A stretch of 64,000 bases of DNA, from contig NKIO01000001.1 in NCBI GenBank assembly GCA_002255935.1, forward strand, positions 1 to 64,000. Reading direction: 5' to 3'. This DNA comes from Comamonadaceae bacterium PBBC2. Lineage in GTDB: Bacteria; Pseudomonadota; Gammaproteobacteria; Burkholderiales; Burkholderiaceae_C. The stretch's first letter is position 1, and every line of letters starts with the position of its first letter. The notes under the pieces were generated by a model that had not been told where the DNA came from, searched no databases, and saw nothing but the letters and a program-made list of their open reading frames with translations. The translations under genes and the position numbers were made by a program. This document shows, in pieces, positions 50,606-60,226 of this stretch.

Positions 50606-52126
50606 ATGGCCGAACCCATGTTGATTGCCCAAAACAAGACGGCACAGTGCCACCTGCTGCCGGGCTTGGCCAACCGCCACGGCCTGATCACCGGCGCCAC
50701 CGGCACGGGCAAAACCGTCACCTTGCAAACCCTGGCTGAGAACTTCTCTCGACTGGGCGTGCCAGTCTTCATGGCCGACGTCAAAGGCGATTTGACCGGT
50801 ATCAGCCAGCCAGGCCGTATCGGCGAGAAGCTGGCCGCCGTGCTGAAAGACCGGGGCATCGCCCTGCCCGAGCCCCTGGCCTGTCCCACCACGCTGTGGG
50901 ACGTGTTTGGCACCCAAGGCCACCCGGTGCGGGCCACCGTTTCCGACATGGGCCCCTTGCTGCTGGCGCGCATGCTGGGCCTGAACGACACCCAGGCCGG
51001 TGTGCTGAACCTGGTCTTCAAGATCGCCGACGACAACGGCTTGCTGCTGCTGGACATGAAAGACCTGCGGGCCATGTTGCAGCACGTGGGCGACAACGCC
51101 AAAAACTTCACCACCGAATACGGCAACATCAGCGCGGCCAGCATCGGCGCCATCCAGCGCGGGCTGCTGCAGATCGAGACCCAAGGCGGCGACCAGTTCT
51201 TTGGCGAGCCCATGCTCAACATCGAAGACTTCATGCAAACCGCCGACGGCATGGGGGTGGTCAACATCTTGGCCGCCGACAAGCTGATGAATTCACCGCG
51301 CCTTTACGCGACCTTCTTGCTTTGGATGCTGTCTGAATTGTTTGAAGTCTTGCCCGAAATTGGCGACCCCGAGAAACCCAAGCTGGTGTTCTTTTTTGAC
51401 GAAGCGCATTTGCTTTTCAAGGATGCGCCAGCGGCCCTGATCGAACGCATCGAGCTGGTGGTGCGCCTGGTGCGCTCCAAAGGCGTAGGGGTTTATTTTG
51501 TGACGCAAAACCCGCTGGACATTCCCGACAGCATCTTGGGCCAGCTGGGCAACCGCGTGCAGCACGCCCTGCGCGCCTTCACCCCGCGCGACCAAAAAGC
51601 CGTGGCCGCCACGGCGCAAACCATGCGCCCCAAGGCGGGCCTGGACATCGAAGCGGCCATCACCGAGCTGGGCGTGGGCGAAGCGTTGGTCAGCTTGCTG
51701 GACGCCAAAGGCCGCCCCACCGAAACCGAGCGCGTGTTCGTCATGCCCCCGGCCAGCCAGCTGGGCCCGATCACGCCCGAGCAGCGCCAAGCCCTGCTGA
51801 AAAACTCGCTGGTGGCTGGCGTGTATGAAGCCGCGCAAGACCGCGAATCGGCCTATGAAAAGCTCAAAGGCGCGCCTGCGGCAAATGGCGCCACAGGTCC
51901 AGCGGGTTCAGCAGACGCAAACACCGACAGCGGATCAGGCCTCATGAACAGCGTGTCCGATTTCATCTTCGGCTCCACCGGCCCTCGGGGTGGGCAACAC
52001 GATGGCGTGGCGCAATTACTCGTAAAAAGTGCTGTGCGCAACGTTGGCTCGGCCATTGGCCGAGAAATTGTGCGAGGCGTGCTTGGTGGCCTGCTGGGCT
52101 CGTCAGGGTCCAAGCGAAGACGCTGA
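50606..52126 (+). CDS. HerA-like ATPase, YjgR/DUF853 family
   Basis: A 506-residue P-loop ATPase of the HerA/FtsK superfamily: Walker [16 protein letters not shown] near residue 33, [14 protein letters not shown], Walker [18 protein letters not shown] and the arginine-finger region [46 protein letters not shown]. These are the DUF853 (YjgR) hallmarks; function is unknown, DNA translocation being only a superfamily analogy. A Gly-rich C-terminus ends in SKRRR. The ATG at 50606 follows AGGGAG by 6 bases. No nuclease gene such as nurA lies beside it. Confidence 0.9.
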   Translation: MAEPMLIAQNKTAQCHLLPGLANRHGLITGATGTGKTVTLQTLAENFSRLGVPVFMADVKGDLTGISQPGRIGEKLAAVLKDRGIALPEPLACPTTLWDVFGTQGHPVRATVSDMGPLLLARMLGLNDTQAGVLNLVFKIADDNGLLLLDMKDLRAMLQHVGDNAKNFTTEYGNISAASIGAIQRGLLQIETQGGDQFFGEPMLNIEDFMQTADGMGVVNILAADKLMNSPRLYATFLLWMLSELFEVLPEIGDPEKPKLVFFFDEAHLLFKDAPAALIERIELVVRLVRSKGVGVYFVTQNPLDIPDSILGQLGNRVQHALRAFTPRDQKAVAATAQTMRPKAGLDIEAAITELGVGEALVSLLDAKGRPTETERVFVMPPASQLGPITPEQRQALLKNSLVAGVYEAAQDRESAYEKLKGAPAANGATGPAGSADANTDSGSGLMNSVSDFIFGSTGPRGGQHDGVAQLLVKSAVRNVGSAIGREIVRGVLGGLLGSSGSKRRR

Positions 52127-52144
52127 TTGACGCTGTTCACCCCT

Positions 52145-52178
52145 AAAAAAAAGGAGGCCAAGGCCTCCTATTTTTTTT
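52145..52178. terminator. Bidirectional terminator between the HerA-like gene and clpA
   Basis: AGGAGGCC and GGCCTCCT pair around a two-base AA spacer (in practice a 7-bp stem with a 4-base loop). T8 follows on the plus strand and eight A residues precede it, giving T8 on the minus strand. Confidence 0.9.
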
Positions 52179-52191
52179 GGGTCAGTTGATT

Positions 52192-54528
52192 TCAGCTGGC
52201 TGCAGCTTCTTCCGGCTCAGCAGGTTCCGCACGGGCGGAGCGGCTTTCCTTTTTGGGCAGCGGCGTGATGTCCAGCAGCACCTCGTCTTTGTCGTCCAAA
52301 TCCACCGTCAAGCGGCCACCTTCGGTCAGGCGACCAAACAGCAACTCGTCGGCCAGGGCCTTGCGGATCATGTCCTGGATCAGGCGTTGCATGGGGCGTG
52401 CACCCATGAGCGGATCGAAGCCCTTCTTGGCCAAGTGCTTGCGCAGCTTGTCGGTGAAGGTGACGTCCACTTTCTTTTCGCCCAGCTGTTGCTCCAGTTG
52501 CAGCAAGAACTTGTCTACCACGCGCAAGATGATTTGCTCGTCCAGCGGCTTGAAGCTGACGATCGCGTCCAAGCGGTTGCGGAACTCGGGGGTGAACAGG
52601 CGCTTGATGTCGCCCATCTCGTCACCGGCCACACGTGGGTTGGTGAAGCCAATCGTGGCCTTGTTCATGGTCTCGGCGCCCGCGTTGGTGGTCATGACAA
52701 TGATCACGTTGCGGAAATCGGCCTTGCGCCCGTTGTTGTCGGTCAAGGTGCCGTGGTCCATGACCTGGAGCAGCACGTTGAAGATCGCGGGGTGCGCTTT
52801 TTCGATCTCGTCGAGCAAGAGCACGCAATGCGGCTTTTTGGTGACAGCTTCGGTCAAGAGACCGCCTTGGTCAAAACCTACATAGCCCGGAGGCGCACCG
52901 ATCAGGCGGCTCACCGCGTGCTGCTCCATGTACTCGGACATGTCAAAGCGGATCAGCTCAATGCCCATGATGTAGGCCAACTGCTTGGCCGCTTCTGTCT
53001 TGCCCACGCCCGTGGGGCCGGAGAACAAGAAAGAGCCTATCGGCTTGTCGGCCTTGCCCAGGCCCGAGCGGGCCATTTTGACGGCAGAAGCCAGCACTTC
53101 GAGCGCCTTGTCTTGACCAAACACCACAGACTTGAGGTCGCGCTCGATGGTCTGCAGTTTGCTGCGGTCGTCGTTGGACACGTTGGCAGGCGGGATGCGG
53201 GCGATTTTGGCCACGATGTCTTCGATCTCGGCCTTGCCAATGGTTTTCTTGCGCTTGGACGCCACCAAGATGCGTTGCGCGGCTCCGGCCTCGTCGATCA
53301 CGTCAATCGCCTTGTCGGGCAGTTGACGGTCGTTGATGAACTTGGCCGACAGTTCGGCAGCGGCCTGCAGCGCGGCATTGGCGTACTTGACGCTGTGGTG
53401 CTCTTCAAAGCGGCTCTTGAGGCCTTTGAGGATTTCCACCGTCTCAGAAACCGTGGGCTCGACCACGTCCACTTTCTGGAAACGGCGGCTGAGTGCGGCG
53501 TCTTTTTCGAAGATGCCACGGTATTCGGTGAAGGTGGTCGCACCGATGCACTTGAGCTGACCGCTGGACAAGGCTGGCTTGAGCAGGTTGGACGCATCCA
53601 GCGTGCCGCCCGAGGCTGCGCCCGCACCGATCAGGGTGTGGATTTCATCGATGAACAGGATGCCATTGGGTTTGTCTTTGAGCGCTTTGAGCACGCCTTT
53701 CAAGCGTTGCTCAAAATCGCCTCGGTACTTGGTGCCGGCCAGCAAAGAGCCCATGTCGAGCGAATAGACCTGGGCTTCGGCCAAGATCTCGGGCACGGTG
53801 CCTTGCGTGATGCGCCAGGCCAGGCCTTCGGCAATCGCCGTCTTGCCCACGCCGGCTTCGCCCACCAGCAGGGGGTTGTTTTTGCGGCGGCGGCACAGGA
53901 TCTGAATCGTGCGCTCGACTTCGTATTCACGGCCGATCAAGGGGTCGATCTTGCCGTCTTTGGCCGCTTGGTTCAGGTTGTTGGTGTACTGCTCCAGCGG
54001 CGAGGCTTTTTCATTGCGCTCGCCACCCGAAGATTCCTCAGCGTCTGAACTGGGCGGCGCTTCAGCGGATTTGGCCGCCTCAGGCGGATCGCTCTTGCGA
54101 ATGCCGTGGGCAATGAAGTTCACCACATCCAGGCGCGTGATGCCCTGCTGGTGCAGGTAATACACGGCGTGGGAGTCCTTCTCGCCGAAGATGGCCACCA
54201 GCACGTTGGCGCCGGTGACTTCCTTTTTGCCATTGCCTGTGGACTGCACGTGCATGATGGCACGTTGGATGACGCGCTGAAAACCCAGTGTGGGCTGGGT
54301 GTCCACCTCTTCGGTGCCGGCCACTTGGGGGGTGTTGTCCTTGATGAAATTCGTCAAGGCGGTGCGCAAGTCGTCGATGTTGGCAGCGCAAGCGCGCAAC
54401 ACCTCGGCGGCGCTGGGGTTGTCCAACAAGGCGAGCAAGAGGTGCTCGACGGTGATGAACTCGTGGCGCTGCTGACGGGCCTCGACAAAGGCCATGTGCA
54501 AGCTGACTTCCAATTCCTGGGCAATCAT
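52192..54528 (-). CDS. clpA: ATP-dependent Clp protease ATPase subunit ClpA
   Basis: A 778-residue AAA+ unfoldase (E. coli ClpA 758). The N-domain (MIAQELEVSLHMAFVEARQQRHEFITVEHLLLALL) receives ClpS; AAA module 1 has GEAGVGKTAIAEGLA and module 2 GPTGVGKTEAAKQLA with PPGYVGFDQGG. There is no ClpB-type middle coiled coil. A Glu/Ala-rich tail ends the protein. AAGGAAA precedes the ATG. It feeds substrates to ClpP, encoded elsewhere, and follows clpS. Confidence 0.97.
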   Translation of the reverse strand: MIAQELEVSLHMAFVEARQQRHEFITVEHLLLALLDNPSAAEVLRACAANIDDLRTALTNFIKDNTPQVAGTEEVDTQPTLGFQRVIQRAIMHVQSTGNGKKEVTGANVLVAIFGEKDSHAVYYLHQQGITRLDVVNFIAHGIRKSDPPEAAKSAEAPPSSDAEESSGGERNEKASPLEQYTNNLNQAAKDGKIDPLIGREYEVERTIQILCRRRKNNPLLVGEAGVGKTAIAEGLAWRITQGTVPEILAEAQVYSLDMGSLLAGTKYRGDFEQRLKGVLKALKDKPNGILFIDEIHTLIGAGAASGGTLDASNLLKPALSSGQLKCIGATTFTEYRGIFEKDAALSRRFQKVDVVEPTVSETVEILKGLKSRFEEHHSVKYANAALQAAAELSAKFINDRQLPDKAIDVIDEAGAAQRILVASKRKKTIGKAEIEDIVAKIARIPPANVSNDDRSKLQTIERDLKSVVFGQDKALEVLASAVKMARSGLGKADKPIGSFLFSGPTGVGKTEAAKQLAYIMGIELIRFDMSEYMEQHAVSRLIGAPPGYVGFDQGGLLTEAVTKKPHCVLLLDEIEKAHPAIFNVLLQVMDHGTLTDNNGRKADFRNVIIVMTTNAGAETMNKATIGFTNPRVAGDEMGDIKRLFTPEFRNRLDAIVSFKPLDEQIILRVVDKFLLQLEQQLGEKKVDVTFTDKLRKHLAKKGFDPLMGARPMQRLIQDMIRKALADELLFGRLTEGGRLTVDLDDKDEVLLDITPLPKKESRSARAEPAEPEEAAAS

Positions 54529-54583
54529 GTGATTTCCTTTTTGCCTTGCTGAGTGATTCTGTTCATGTGGGGCGTTTGGCCCG

Positions 54584-54943
54584 CTATTCAATGGGCTCGC
54601 TGACGCATTGCAGGGGGTGACCCGCCTGCTTGGCGGCATCGAGCACCTGATCGACCTTGGTGGCGGCCACATCGCGGGAATAAACACCGCAAATGCCTTT
54701 GCCGTCCAAGTGGATCTTGAGCATGATCTGGGTGGCCGACTCGCGGTCTTTGCCAAAGAATTCCTGGATCACCATCACCACGAACTCCATCGGGGTGTAG
54801 TCATCGTTGAGCATCGCCACCTGGTACATCTGGGGCGGCTGGATCTTCTGGGCGCGACGCTCAAGGACCACCGATTCCCCACCTTCGGGGGTGTGGGGCG
54901 TAAGCGGGGGCAGCGTCGGGTTCTGCGGTTTTTTCGTTGCCAT
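54584..54943 (-). CDS. clpS: ClpAP adaptor ClpS
   Basis: A 119-residue adaptor that delivers N-degron proteins to ClpAP. After a disordered N-terminus, the core has [22 protein letters not shown] (the [10 protein letters not shown] residues line the N-degron pocket) and [14 protein letters not shown]. clpS-clpA order with a 55-base spacer is conserved. It is divergent from the cold-shock gene by 144 bases. Confidence 0.97.
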   Translation of the reverse strand: MATKKPQNPTLPPLTPHTPEGGESVVLERRAQKIQPPQMYQVAMLNDDYTPMEFVVMVIQEFFGKDRESATQIMLKIHLDGKGICGVYSRDVAATKVDQVLDAAKQAGHPLQCVSEPIE

Positions 54944-55031
54944 GAATTCATTCTATCGGCGCTTTCAAGCCCTTGAGGGCCAAGGCCCGAAAAGTCTTTT
55001 TTCAACAAACCACGGCTGGGGGAAACCGACA

Positions 55032-55060
55032 TTGACAAAAACAACAAGCACGCCTCAAAT
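55032..55060 (+). promoter_or_regulatory. Sigma-70 promoter of the cold-shock gene
   Basis: A perfect -35 TTGACA (55032-55037), 17-base spacer and -10 TCAAAT (55055-55060, 4 of 6). The start would be near 55067, leaving about 20 bases of leader with GGAG before the ATG, much shorter than the cold-responsive leader of E. coli cspA. Confidence 0.65.
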
Positions 55061-55087
55061 TGGTGCAAACAAAGACGGAGACAAGCC

Positions 55088-55354
55088 ATGCCCAGTGGTA
55101 CGGTCAAATGGTTCAATGACGCCAAAGGCTTTGGATTCATCCAGCCCGATGGTGGTGGCCCAGATGCTTTTGCGCACTTTTCGGCCATCGTGGCCGAGGG
55201 CTACAAAAGTCTCAAAGAAGGTGCCCGGGTCAGCTTTGAGCTGACGGATGGCGCCAAGGGTTTGATGGCGGCCAACATCCGCACCGAAGGCAACTCCGAA
55301 ACGCCTGGAGAGCCCATCCCCAACAGCACGCCCCCCATCTCGACCAGCAGCTGA
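55088..55354 (+). CDS. Cold-shock domain protein with C-terminal extension
   Basis: An 88-residue CspA-type RNA/ssDNA-binding protein. The cold-shock domain (residues 1-66) has [16 protein letters not shown] (RNP1) and DAFAHFSAI (RNP2). Residues 67-88 are an extra Pro/Ser/Thr-rich tail ([17 protein letters not shown]) absent from minimal 67-70-residue proteins. It probably acts as an RNA chaperone; whether it is cold-induced cannot be told. Confidence 0.95.
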   Translation: MPSGTVKWFNDAKGFGFIQPDGGGPDAFAHFSAIVAEGYKSLKEGARVSFELTDGAKGLMAANIRTEGNSETPGEPIPNSTPPISTSS

Positions 55355-55357
55355 TCG

Positions 55358-55376
55358 AACGCCTCTTGCAGGCGTT
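55358..55376 (+). other. Hairpin after the cold-shock gene
   Basis: AACGCCT and AGGCGTT form a perfect 7-bp stem with a 5-base loop, 3 bases after the stop. There is no U-tract (ATCCTT follows), so termination would be weak. Confidence 0.35.
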
Positions 55377-55417
55377 ATCCTTGCCGTGTTGCGAACACTG
55401 TTTGGATGGATTTTTCA

Positions 55418-55897
55418 ATGACCTCTCGCTCTTGTGCCCGATCAATGCACCCTGCCCTGCGCTGGATCTGCGGCTTTGTGCTGGCAAGCCTGTCCACTTG
55501 GGCTGCGGCCCAATCTGGCCCTCAACTGCAATTGCCACGCACCAAGCTGACGGCAGGCATGCACATGCTGGATGTGCAAGTGGCGCAAACCCCCGAGCAA
55601 CGCCAAATTGGGCTGATGTTCCGCAAAGAGATGCCGCAACACGAAGGCATGTTGTTTGTGTTTGAGCAAGCGGCCACGCAGTGTTTCTGGATGCGCAACA
55701 CACTGATCCCCCTGACGGCGGCTTTTGTGGCCGACGACGGCACCATCGTCAATTTGGCGGACATGAAGCCGCAAAGCGACGATTCGCACTGCTCGAACAA
55801 ACCGGTGCGCTATGTGCTGGAAATGAACGTGGGCTGGTTTGCCAAGCGGCAGATCAAGGCGGGTTACCAGCTGGGTGGCCAAGTTTTCGGGCGTTGA
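55418..55897 (+). CDS. DUF192 family exported protein
   Basis: A 159-residue protein with a signal peptide (WICGFVLASLSTWAAAQ) and a DUF192 domain: GLMFRKEMPQHEGMLFVF, CFWMRNTLIPLTAAFV and YVLEMNVGWFAKRQIKAG. DUF192 proteins are small periplasmic or extracytoplasmic folds of unknown biochemical function. ATG 55418 follows GGATGGA; ATG 55406 is an alternative start. It converges on the DUF1840 gene with 9 bases between. Confidence 0.9.
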   Translation: MTSRSCARSMHPALRWICGFVLASLSTWAAAQSGPQLQLPRTKLTAGMHMLDVQVAQTPEQRQIGLMFRKEMPQHEGMLFVFEQAATQCFWMRNTLIPLTAAFVADDGTIVNLADMKPQSDDSHCSNKPVRYVLEMNVGWFAKRQIKAGYQLGGQVFGR

Positions 55898-55906
55898 AAC
55901 GTCGCC

Positions 55907-56236
55907 TCAGACGCCCCAGACCACGTCGGATTTTTCGGCCAAGCTGCGTGCCAAGAGCTTGAGCATGGGGGTGGCCCTTTGAGACAAGCGCACCGCGTCG
56001 AGCACCACCGCTTCATCGTCCTCTTGGTCTGATGCCGCCTGCTCGGCTTGCTGCTGGCGCAAGGCCTCGTCTTTCGCCACAGCCGCCTCGAGGGCAGCGA
56101 TGCGGGCAGGAATGTCAGCCGCCAACACAATGCCTTTGACGGGGTCATCGCCCAACATGATCTTGAGCAGTTTGCGGCCATCGGCCTCGTGCATGATCAG
56201 GTCGCTGGCCGCGGCCGATTTGAATTTGAAAAGCAT
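55907..56236 (-). CDS. DUF1840 family protein
   Basis: A 109-residue cytoplasmic protein: MLFKFKSAAASDLIMHEADGR, then LLKIMLGDD, an Ala/Glu helix (IPARIAALEAAVAKDEALRQ) and a C-terminal helix ending EKSDVVWGV. This matches the DUF1840 family, common in Burkholderiales and of unknown function. The ATG at 56236 has a perfect AGGAGG 6 bases upstream. It follows ihfA by 28 bases on the same strand. Confidence 0.85.
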   Translation of the reverse strand: MLFKFKSAAASDLIMHEADGRKLLKIMLGDDPVKGIVLAADIPARIAALEAAVAKDEALRQQQAEQAASDQEDDEAVVLDAVRLSQRATPMLKLLARSLAEKSDVVWGV

Positions 56237-56264
56237 GGTGTCCTCCTGAAAGCGTGTTGCAGTT

Positions 56265-56615
56265 TCAGAGGCCCACCATGTCAACGCCGCCGTCTTCATC
56301 GGTGTCGCCCTGAATCAATGCCTTGAGTTTATGGCTGGCATGGAAGGTTGCGACACGACGTGCATCAATAGGAATCAATTCTCCTGTGCGCGGATTGCGG
56401 CCGGGACGGGCGGCTTTGGTGCGGATCTGGAAGTTACCAAAGCCCGAAATTTTCACATCGGTGCCTTCGATCAGGCTGTCCACCATGAGGTCAAAGAAAG
56501 CATCCACCATGTCCTTGGACTCGCGCTTGTTCAAACCGATCTGTTCGAACAACAAATCGGCCAAGTGCGCCTTGGTCAAGGCGGGAGTTTCAAGGCTTTC
56601 GACTGAAATTTCCAT
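56265..56615 (-). CDS. ihfA: Integration host factor alpha subunit
   Basis: A 116-residue DNA-bending protein that pairs with IhfB. The HU/IHF fold is clear: [58 protein letters not shown] (the DNA-wrapping arm with GRNP) and [11 protein letters not shown]. The ATG at 56615 is preferred over the adjacent GTG. pheT-ihfA is the same order as in E. coli, where ihfA is partly driven by the pheST operon. Confidence 0.96.
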   Translation of the reverse strand: MEISVESLETPALTKAHLADLLFEQIGLNKRESKDMVDAFFDLMVDSLIEGTDVKISGFGNFQIRTKAARPGRNPRTGELIPIDARRVATFHASHKLKALIQGDTDEDGGVDMVGL

Positions 56616-56627
56616 CACGCCACCCCA

Positions 56628-59060
56628 TCAAGCGCGCAAACGCGCAGCCACCTGTTGGCTCAGGTGCGTCAACACCGCGTTCATGGCCGCATCGATTTGT
56701 GCATCGGTCAGCGTGGCTTCGGCGGTGCCCAAAGTCAGGCGCACAGCCAAACTCTTTTCGCCGATGGCCAAACTGCCGCCCACAGCATCGGGCTTGGGCC
56801 GGTAGATGTCAAACAGCACGGCGCCTTGGAGCAAGCCCTCTGTCGGCGCGGCGTGGATGGCTTGCATCAATTGGGCATGCGTGACCGACTCGGCCACGAT
56901 GACGGCGATGTCGCGCTCCACAGGCTGGTGCTTGGCAACGCCTTGTGCGGCAGGCACCACACGGGCGGTCACCGCATCCAAGGACAATTCAAAGACCACG
57001 GGTGCGTGTGGCAAGTCCCAAGCTTGACGCCAACGGGGGTGCAACTCGCCCACATGGCCGATCACCACGCCGTCCAGCACAACTTGCGCCGAGCGGCCGG
57101 GGTGCAATGCGGGGTGTTCAACGGCCACAAATTCGGCTTGGCGGGGTGCCAACAAGGCTTCGACATCGCCTTTGACGTCAAAGTAATCGATAAGGCGTGA
57201 TTTGCCTTGCCAACCCAAAGTCTCCACAGGGCCCCAGGCCATGGCGGCCACACGCATGGGTTGGTCAAAACCTTCCACCGTGGTGTCGCTGTTGACCGCT
57301 TGTCCGTTGCGCAAAAACACGCGACCGAGCTCGAACACGCGCACGCGGTCGGCTTTGCGGTCGGCGTTGAACTTGACGACTTGCAGCAGCGAGCCGATCA
57401 GACTGGAGCGCATGACGCTCATTTGGCTGGCGATCGGGTTGAGCAAGCGAATTGGGTTTTCGTTGCCGGCCAGGTCTTTTTCCCAGGCTTCTTCGACGAA
57501 ACTGTAATTGATGGTTTCCTGGTAACCACGGGCTGCAATGGCACGGCGCACCGCCGATGGGCTGCGTTCGGTCTCGCGGCGCACCTTGGCCGTGATGGGG
57601 GCCAGTGGCGGATTCGTTGGCAGATTGTTGTAGCCCACCATGCGGGCCACTTCCTCGATCAAGTCTTCTTCGATCTGCAGGTCAAATCGGAAACTGGGCG
57701 GCATCACCGTGACGGTGCCCTCGCCTTCAGACACTTGCAAACCCAGGCCGCGCAATGCATCGGCGCATTGCTGCTGCGTCAGTGGCATGCCGATGACTTT
57801 CACCGCACGGGCCACACGCAGTGTGACGGGCGTGATGGCGGGCACATTCAGGGTTTGGTCATCGATGGGGGCGACTTGCGTTTCGGGTGTGCCGCAGATG
57901 TCCAGCACCAACTGGGTGATGCGCTCGATGTGCTCCACCGTCAGTTGTGGGTCCACGCCACGCTCAAAGCGGTGACCGGCATCGGTTGAAAAGTTGAAAC
58001 GGCGCGAACGGCCAGCGATCGACGTGGGCCACCAGAAAGCCGCTTCGATGTAGATGTTTTTCGTGTCATCCGACACAGCCGTGGCGTCACCGCCCATGAT
58101 GCCGGCCAGCGACTCGACCTGGCGGTCATCGGCGATCACACCGACCTTTGCATCTACCGTGACGGTGTTGCCGTTGAGCAGCTTGAGCGATTCATCGGGC
58201 TTGCCCCAGCGCACCTGCAGGCTGCCGTGGATTTTGTCGAGGTCAAAAATGTGAGAAGGACGGCCGAACTCGAACATCACGTAGTTGGAGATGTCCACCA
58301 GCGGGCTCACGCTGCGCTGGCCGCAGCGGGCCAAGCGGTCCACCATCCACTGAGGTGTTTTGGCCTGGGTGTTCACACCTTTGACCACGCGACCGCTGAA
58401 ACGACCGCACAGATCGGTGGCTTGCACTTGCACGGCCACCTTGTCCTGGATTTGCGTGGCCACTGAGGGGAAAGTAGGCGCCTTCAACGGCGCACCGGTC
58501 AATGCCGAGACTTCGCGGGCGATGCCGTAAACGCTCAGGCAATGGGCCAAGTTGGGGGTCAACTTGATCGTGAACAGGGTGTCGTCCAGATTCAGGTATG
58601 CGCGGATATCCTGACCCAGCGGGGCGTCCAGCGGCAATTCCAGCAGGCCGCCGTGGTCGTCGGCGATCTTCAGTTCTTTGGCCGAACACAGCATGCCCTG
58701 GCTTTCAACGCCGCGCAGCTTGCCGACTTTGATGACGAAAGCCTTGCCGTCTTCACCAGGGGGCAATTCGGCCCCCACCATGGCGCATGGCACACGGATA
58801 CCCACACGGGCGTTGGGCGCACCGCAGACGATGTTCAAAAAGCTGCCCTGCCCCAAATCCACCTGACACACGCGCAGGCGGTCGGCGTTGGGGTGCTGAA
58901 CAGCTTCTTTGATTTCACCGATCACGATCTTGGTGAATGGTGGGGCCACCGGCTCGAGCTCTTCCACTTCGAGACCGGCCATGGTCAAGGTGTCGGCCAG
59001 TTGCTGGGTCGTCAGGGACGGGTTGCAAAACTCGCGCAACCAGGATTCAGGAAATTGCAT
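56628..59060 (-). CDS. pheT: Phenylalanyl-tRNA synthetase beta subunit
   Basis: An 810-residue PheT that forms the alpha2-beta2 synthetase with PheS. It starts MQFPESWLREFCNPSLTTQQLADTL; the tRNA-binding EMAPII-like domain (PFTKIVIGEIKEAVQHPNADRLRVCQVDLG), B3/B4 editing region, B5, catalytic-like core and C-terminal FDX-ACB anticodon domain follow at normal length. It is 16 bases after pheS. Confidence 0.97.
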   Translation of the reverse strand: MQFPESWLREFCNPSLTTQQLADTLTMAGLEVEELEPVAPPFTKIVIGEIKEAVQHPNADRLRVCQVDLGQGSFLNIVCGAPNARVGIRVPCAMVGAELPPGEDGKAFVIKVGKLRGVESQGMLCSAKELKIADDHGGLLELPLDAPLGQDIRAYLNLDDTLFTIKLTPNLAHCLSVYGIAREVSALTGAPLKAPTFPSVATQIQDKVAVQVQATDLCGRFSGRVVKGVNTQAKTPQWMVDRLARCGQRSVSPLVDISNYVMFEFGRPSHIFDLDKIHGSLQVRWGKPDESLKLLNGNTVTVDAKVGVIADDRQVESLAGIMGGDATAVSDDTKNIYIEAAFWWPTSIAGRSRRFNFSTDAGHRFERGVDPQLTVEHIERITQLVLDICGTPETQVAPIDDQTLNVPAITPVTLRVARAVKVIGMPLTQQQCADALRGLGLQVSEGEGTVTVMPPSFRFDLQIEEDLIEEVARMVGYNNLPTNPPLAPITAKVRRETERSPSAVRRAIAARGYQETINYSFVEEAWEKDLAGNENPIRLLNPIASQMSVMRSSLIGSLLQVVKFNADRKADRVRVFELGRVFLRNGQAVNSDTTVEGFDQPMRVAAMAWGPVETLGWQGKSRLIDYFDVKGDVEALLAPRQAEFVAVEHPALHPGRSAQVVLDGVVIGHVGELHPRWRQAWDLPHAPVVFELSLDAVTARVVPAAQGVAKHQPVERDIAVIVAESVTHAQLMQAIHAAPTEGLLQGAVLFDIYRPKPDAVGGSLAIGEKSLAVRLTLGTAEATLTDAQIDAAMNAVLTHLSQQVAARLRA

Positions 59061-59076
59061 ATCTCGGTCTCGGGAA

Positions 59077-60114
59077 TTACTGGAACTGGCTCAGGAAGCG
59101 CACATCGCCGTCAAAGAACAGGCGCAAATCGTTCACGCCGTAACGCAGCATGGTGAAACGGTCCATGCCCATGCCAAAGGCAAAGCCAATGAACTGCTCG
59201 GGGTCCAGGCCCATGTTGCGCACCACGTTTGGATGGACTTGGCCAGAGCCGCCCACTTCCAGCCATCGGCCGGCCAGCGGGCCGCTTTGGAATTGGATGT
59301 CGATCTCGGCGCTGGGCTCTGTGAAGGGAAAGAAGCTGGGGCGGAATCGCAGCACCAGGTCATCGCTTTCAAAGAAGGTGCGACAAAAATCGGTGACCAC
59401 GACCTTCAGGTCTTTGAAACTCACGTTTTCGCCAATCCACAGGCCTTCGCACTGGTGGAACATGGGTGAATGGGTCGCGTCGCTGTCCACGCGGTAGGTG
59501 CGGCCTGGGGCAATCACGCGGATCTCGGGCATGCCCTGACCTGCGTCGATCTGATGACGGTAGCGCTTGACATGCTGGACCGCATGGCGAATTTGCATGG
59601 GGCTGGTGTGGGTGCGCAGCAGGTGGCCGCCTTCGACATAAAAAGTGTCGTGCATCGAGCGTGCGGGGTGGTCTTCAGGCGTGTTGAGGGCTGTGAAGTT
59701 GAACCAATCGGTCTCGATTTCAGGGCCCTGGGCCACTTCAAAACCCATAGAGCCAAAAATATTTTCGACGCGCTCAAGCGTGAGCGAGACGGGGTGCAAG
59801 CCACCCACAGCAGCATGACGACCGGGCAAGCTCACATCGAGTGCTTCGGCCTTGAGCTGGGCTTGCAACTCGGCATCGGCCAAGGCCTGGCGGCGGTCGC
59901 TGAGCGCGGCTTCAATGGCTTGCTTGGCCAGGTTGATGGCCGCACCACGGGTTTTCTTGTCTTCCACGCTCAGAGCGGCCATGCCCTTCATCAGCTCGGT
60001 CACGCGACCGGCTTTGCCCAGAAATTGGGCTTTGGCGTTTTCGAGATCAGCAGGTGTCAGTGCCTGCGCAAAACTCTGGCGGGCGGATTCGACCAGGGTG
60101 TCCAGCTCGTTCAT
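59077..60114 (-). CDS. pheS: Phenylalanyl-tRNA synthetase alpha subunit
   Basis: A 345-residue class II synthetase catalytic subunit. An N-terminal coiled coil ([33 protein letters not shown]) is followed by the catalytic core with [16 protein letters not shown] (motif 2 region) and [17 protein letters not shown] (motif 3). It charges tRNA-Phe. A terminator hairpin and a 17-codon frame lie between it and rplT and may attenuate expression. Confidence 0.97.
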   Translation of the reverse strand: MNELDTLVESARQSFAQALTPADLENAKAQFLGKAGRVTELMKGMAALSVEDKKTRGAAINLAKQAIEAALSDRRQALADAELQAQLKAEALDVSLPGRHAAVGGLHPVSLTLERVENIFGSMGFEVAQGPEIETDWFNFTALNTPEDHPARSMHDTFYVEGGHLLRTHTSPMQIRHAVQHVKRYRHQIDAGQGMPEIRVIAPGRTYRVDSDATHSPMFHQCEGLWIGENVSFKDLKVVVTDFCRTFFESDDLVLRFRPSFFPFTEPSAEIDIQFQSGPLAGRWLEVGGSGQVHPNVVRNMGLDPEQFIGFAFGMGMDRFTMLRYGVNDLRLFFDGDVRFLSQFQ

Positions 60115-60140
60115 GGTGGGGATTCGGTTGATGACGGAAT

Positions 60141-60179
60141 AAAAAAGGGATTGAAGCTTTTGTGAGCCTCAATCCCTTT
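60141..60179 (-). terminator. Terminator/attenuator between rplT and pheS
   Basis: On the minus strand a 15-bp stem (AAAGGGATTGAGGCT with AGCTTCAATCCCTTT, one G-U pair) closes a 6-base loop and its 3' arm runs into a total of six T residues. It ends 27 bases before the pheS ATG. It may end the thrS-infC-rpmI-rplT transcript, attenuate pheST, or both. Confidence 0.85.
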
Positions 60180-60222
60180 GATCGAATGCGCGAGGCATGG
60201 GCCCAAAGCCCATGTCGCTCAT
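60169..60222 (-). CDS. Candidate 17-residue leader peptide upstream of pheS
   Basis: A short frame MSDMGFGPMPRAFDQRD starts 4 bases after the rplT stop and ends with a TGA inside the 5' arm of the terminator hairpin. It contains two Phe codons (60205-60207 TTT and 60184-60186 TTC). It has no Shine-Dalgarno sequence of its own, so would depend on ribosomes finishing rplT. E. coli pheST is preceded by the Phe-rich leader pheM; this frame has the same position but is much less Phe-rich. A small hairpin (ATGGGC/GCCCAT, 60197-60213) lies inside it. It may be non-coding 3' sequence. Confidence 0.4.
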   Translation of the reverse strand: MSDMGFGPMPRAFDQRD

Positions 60223-60226
60223 GAAA

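Noticed and set aside
52177-54048. Long plus-strand open frame opposite clpA.
   Set aside because: Antisense shadow; clpA has both AAA modules intact on the other strand.
54529-54756. N-terminal extension of clpA into the clpS region.
   Set aside because: The extension reads an alternative frame of clpS; the N-domain begins at ATG 54528 with a good ribosome-binding site.
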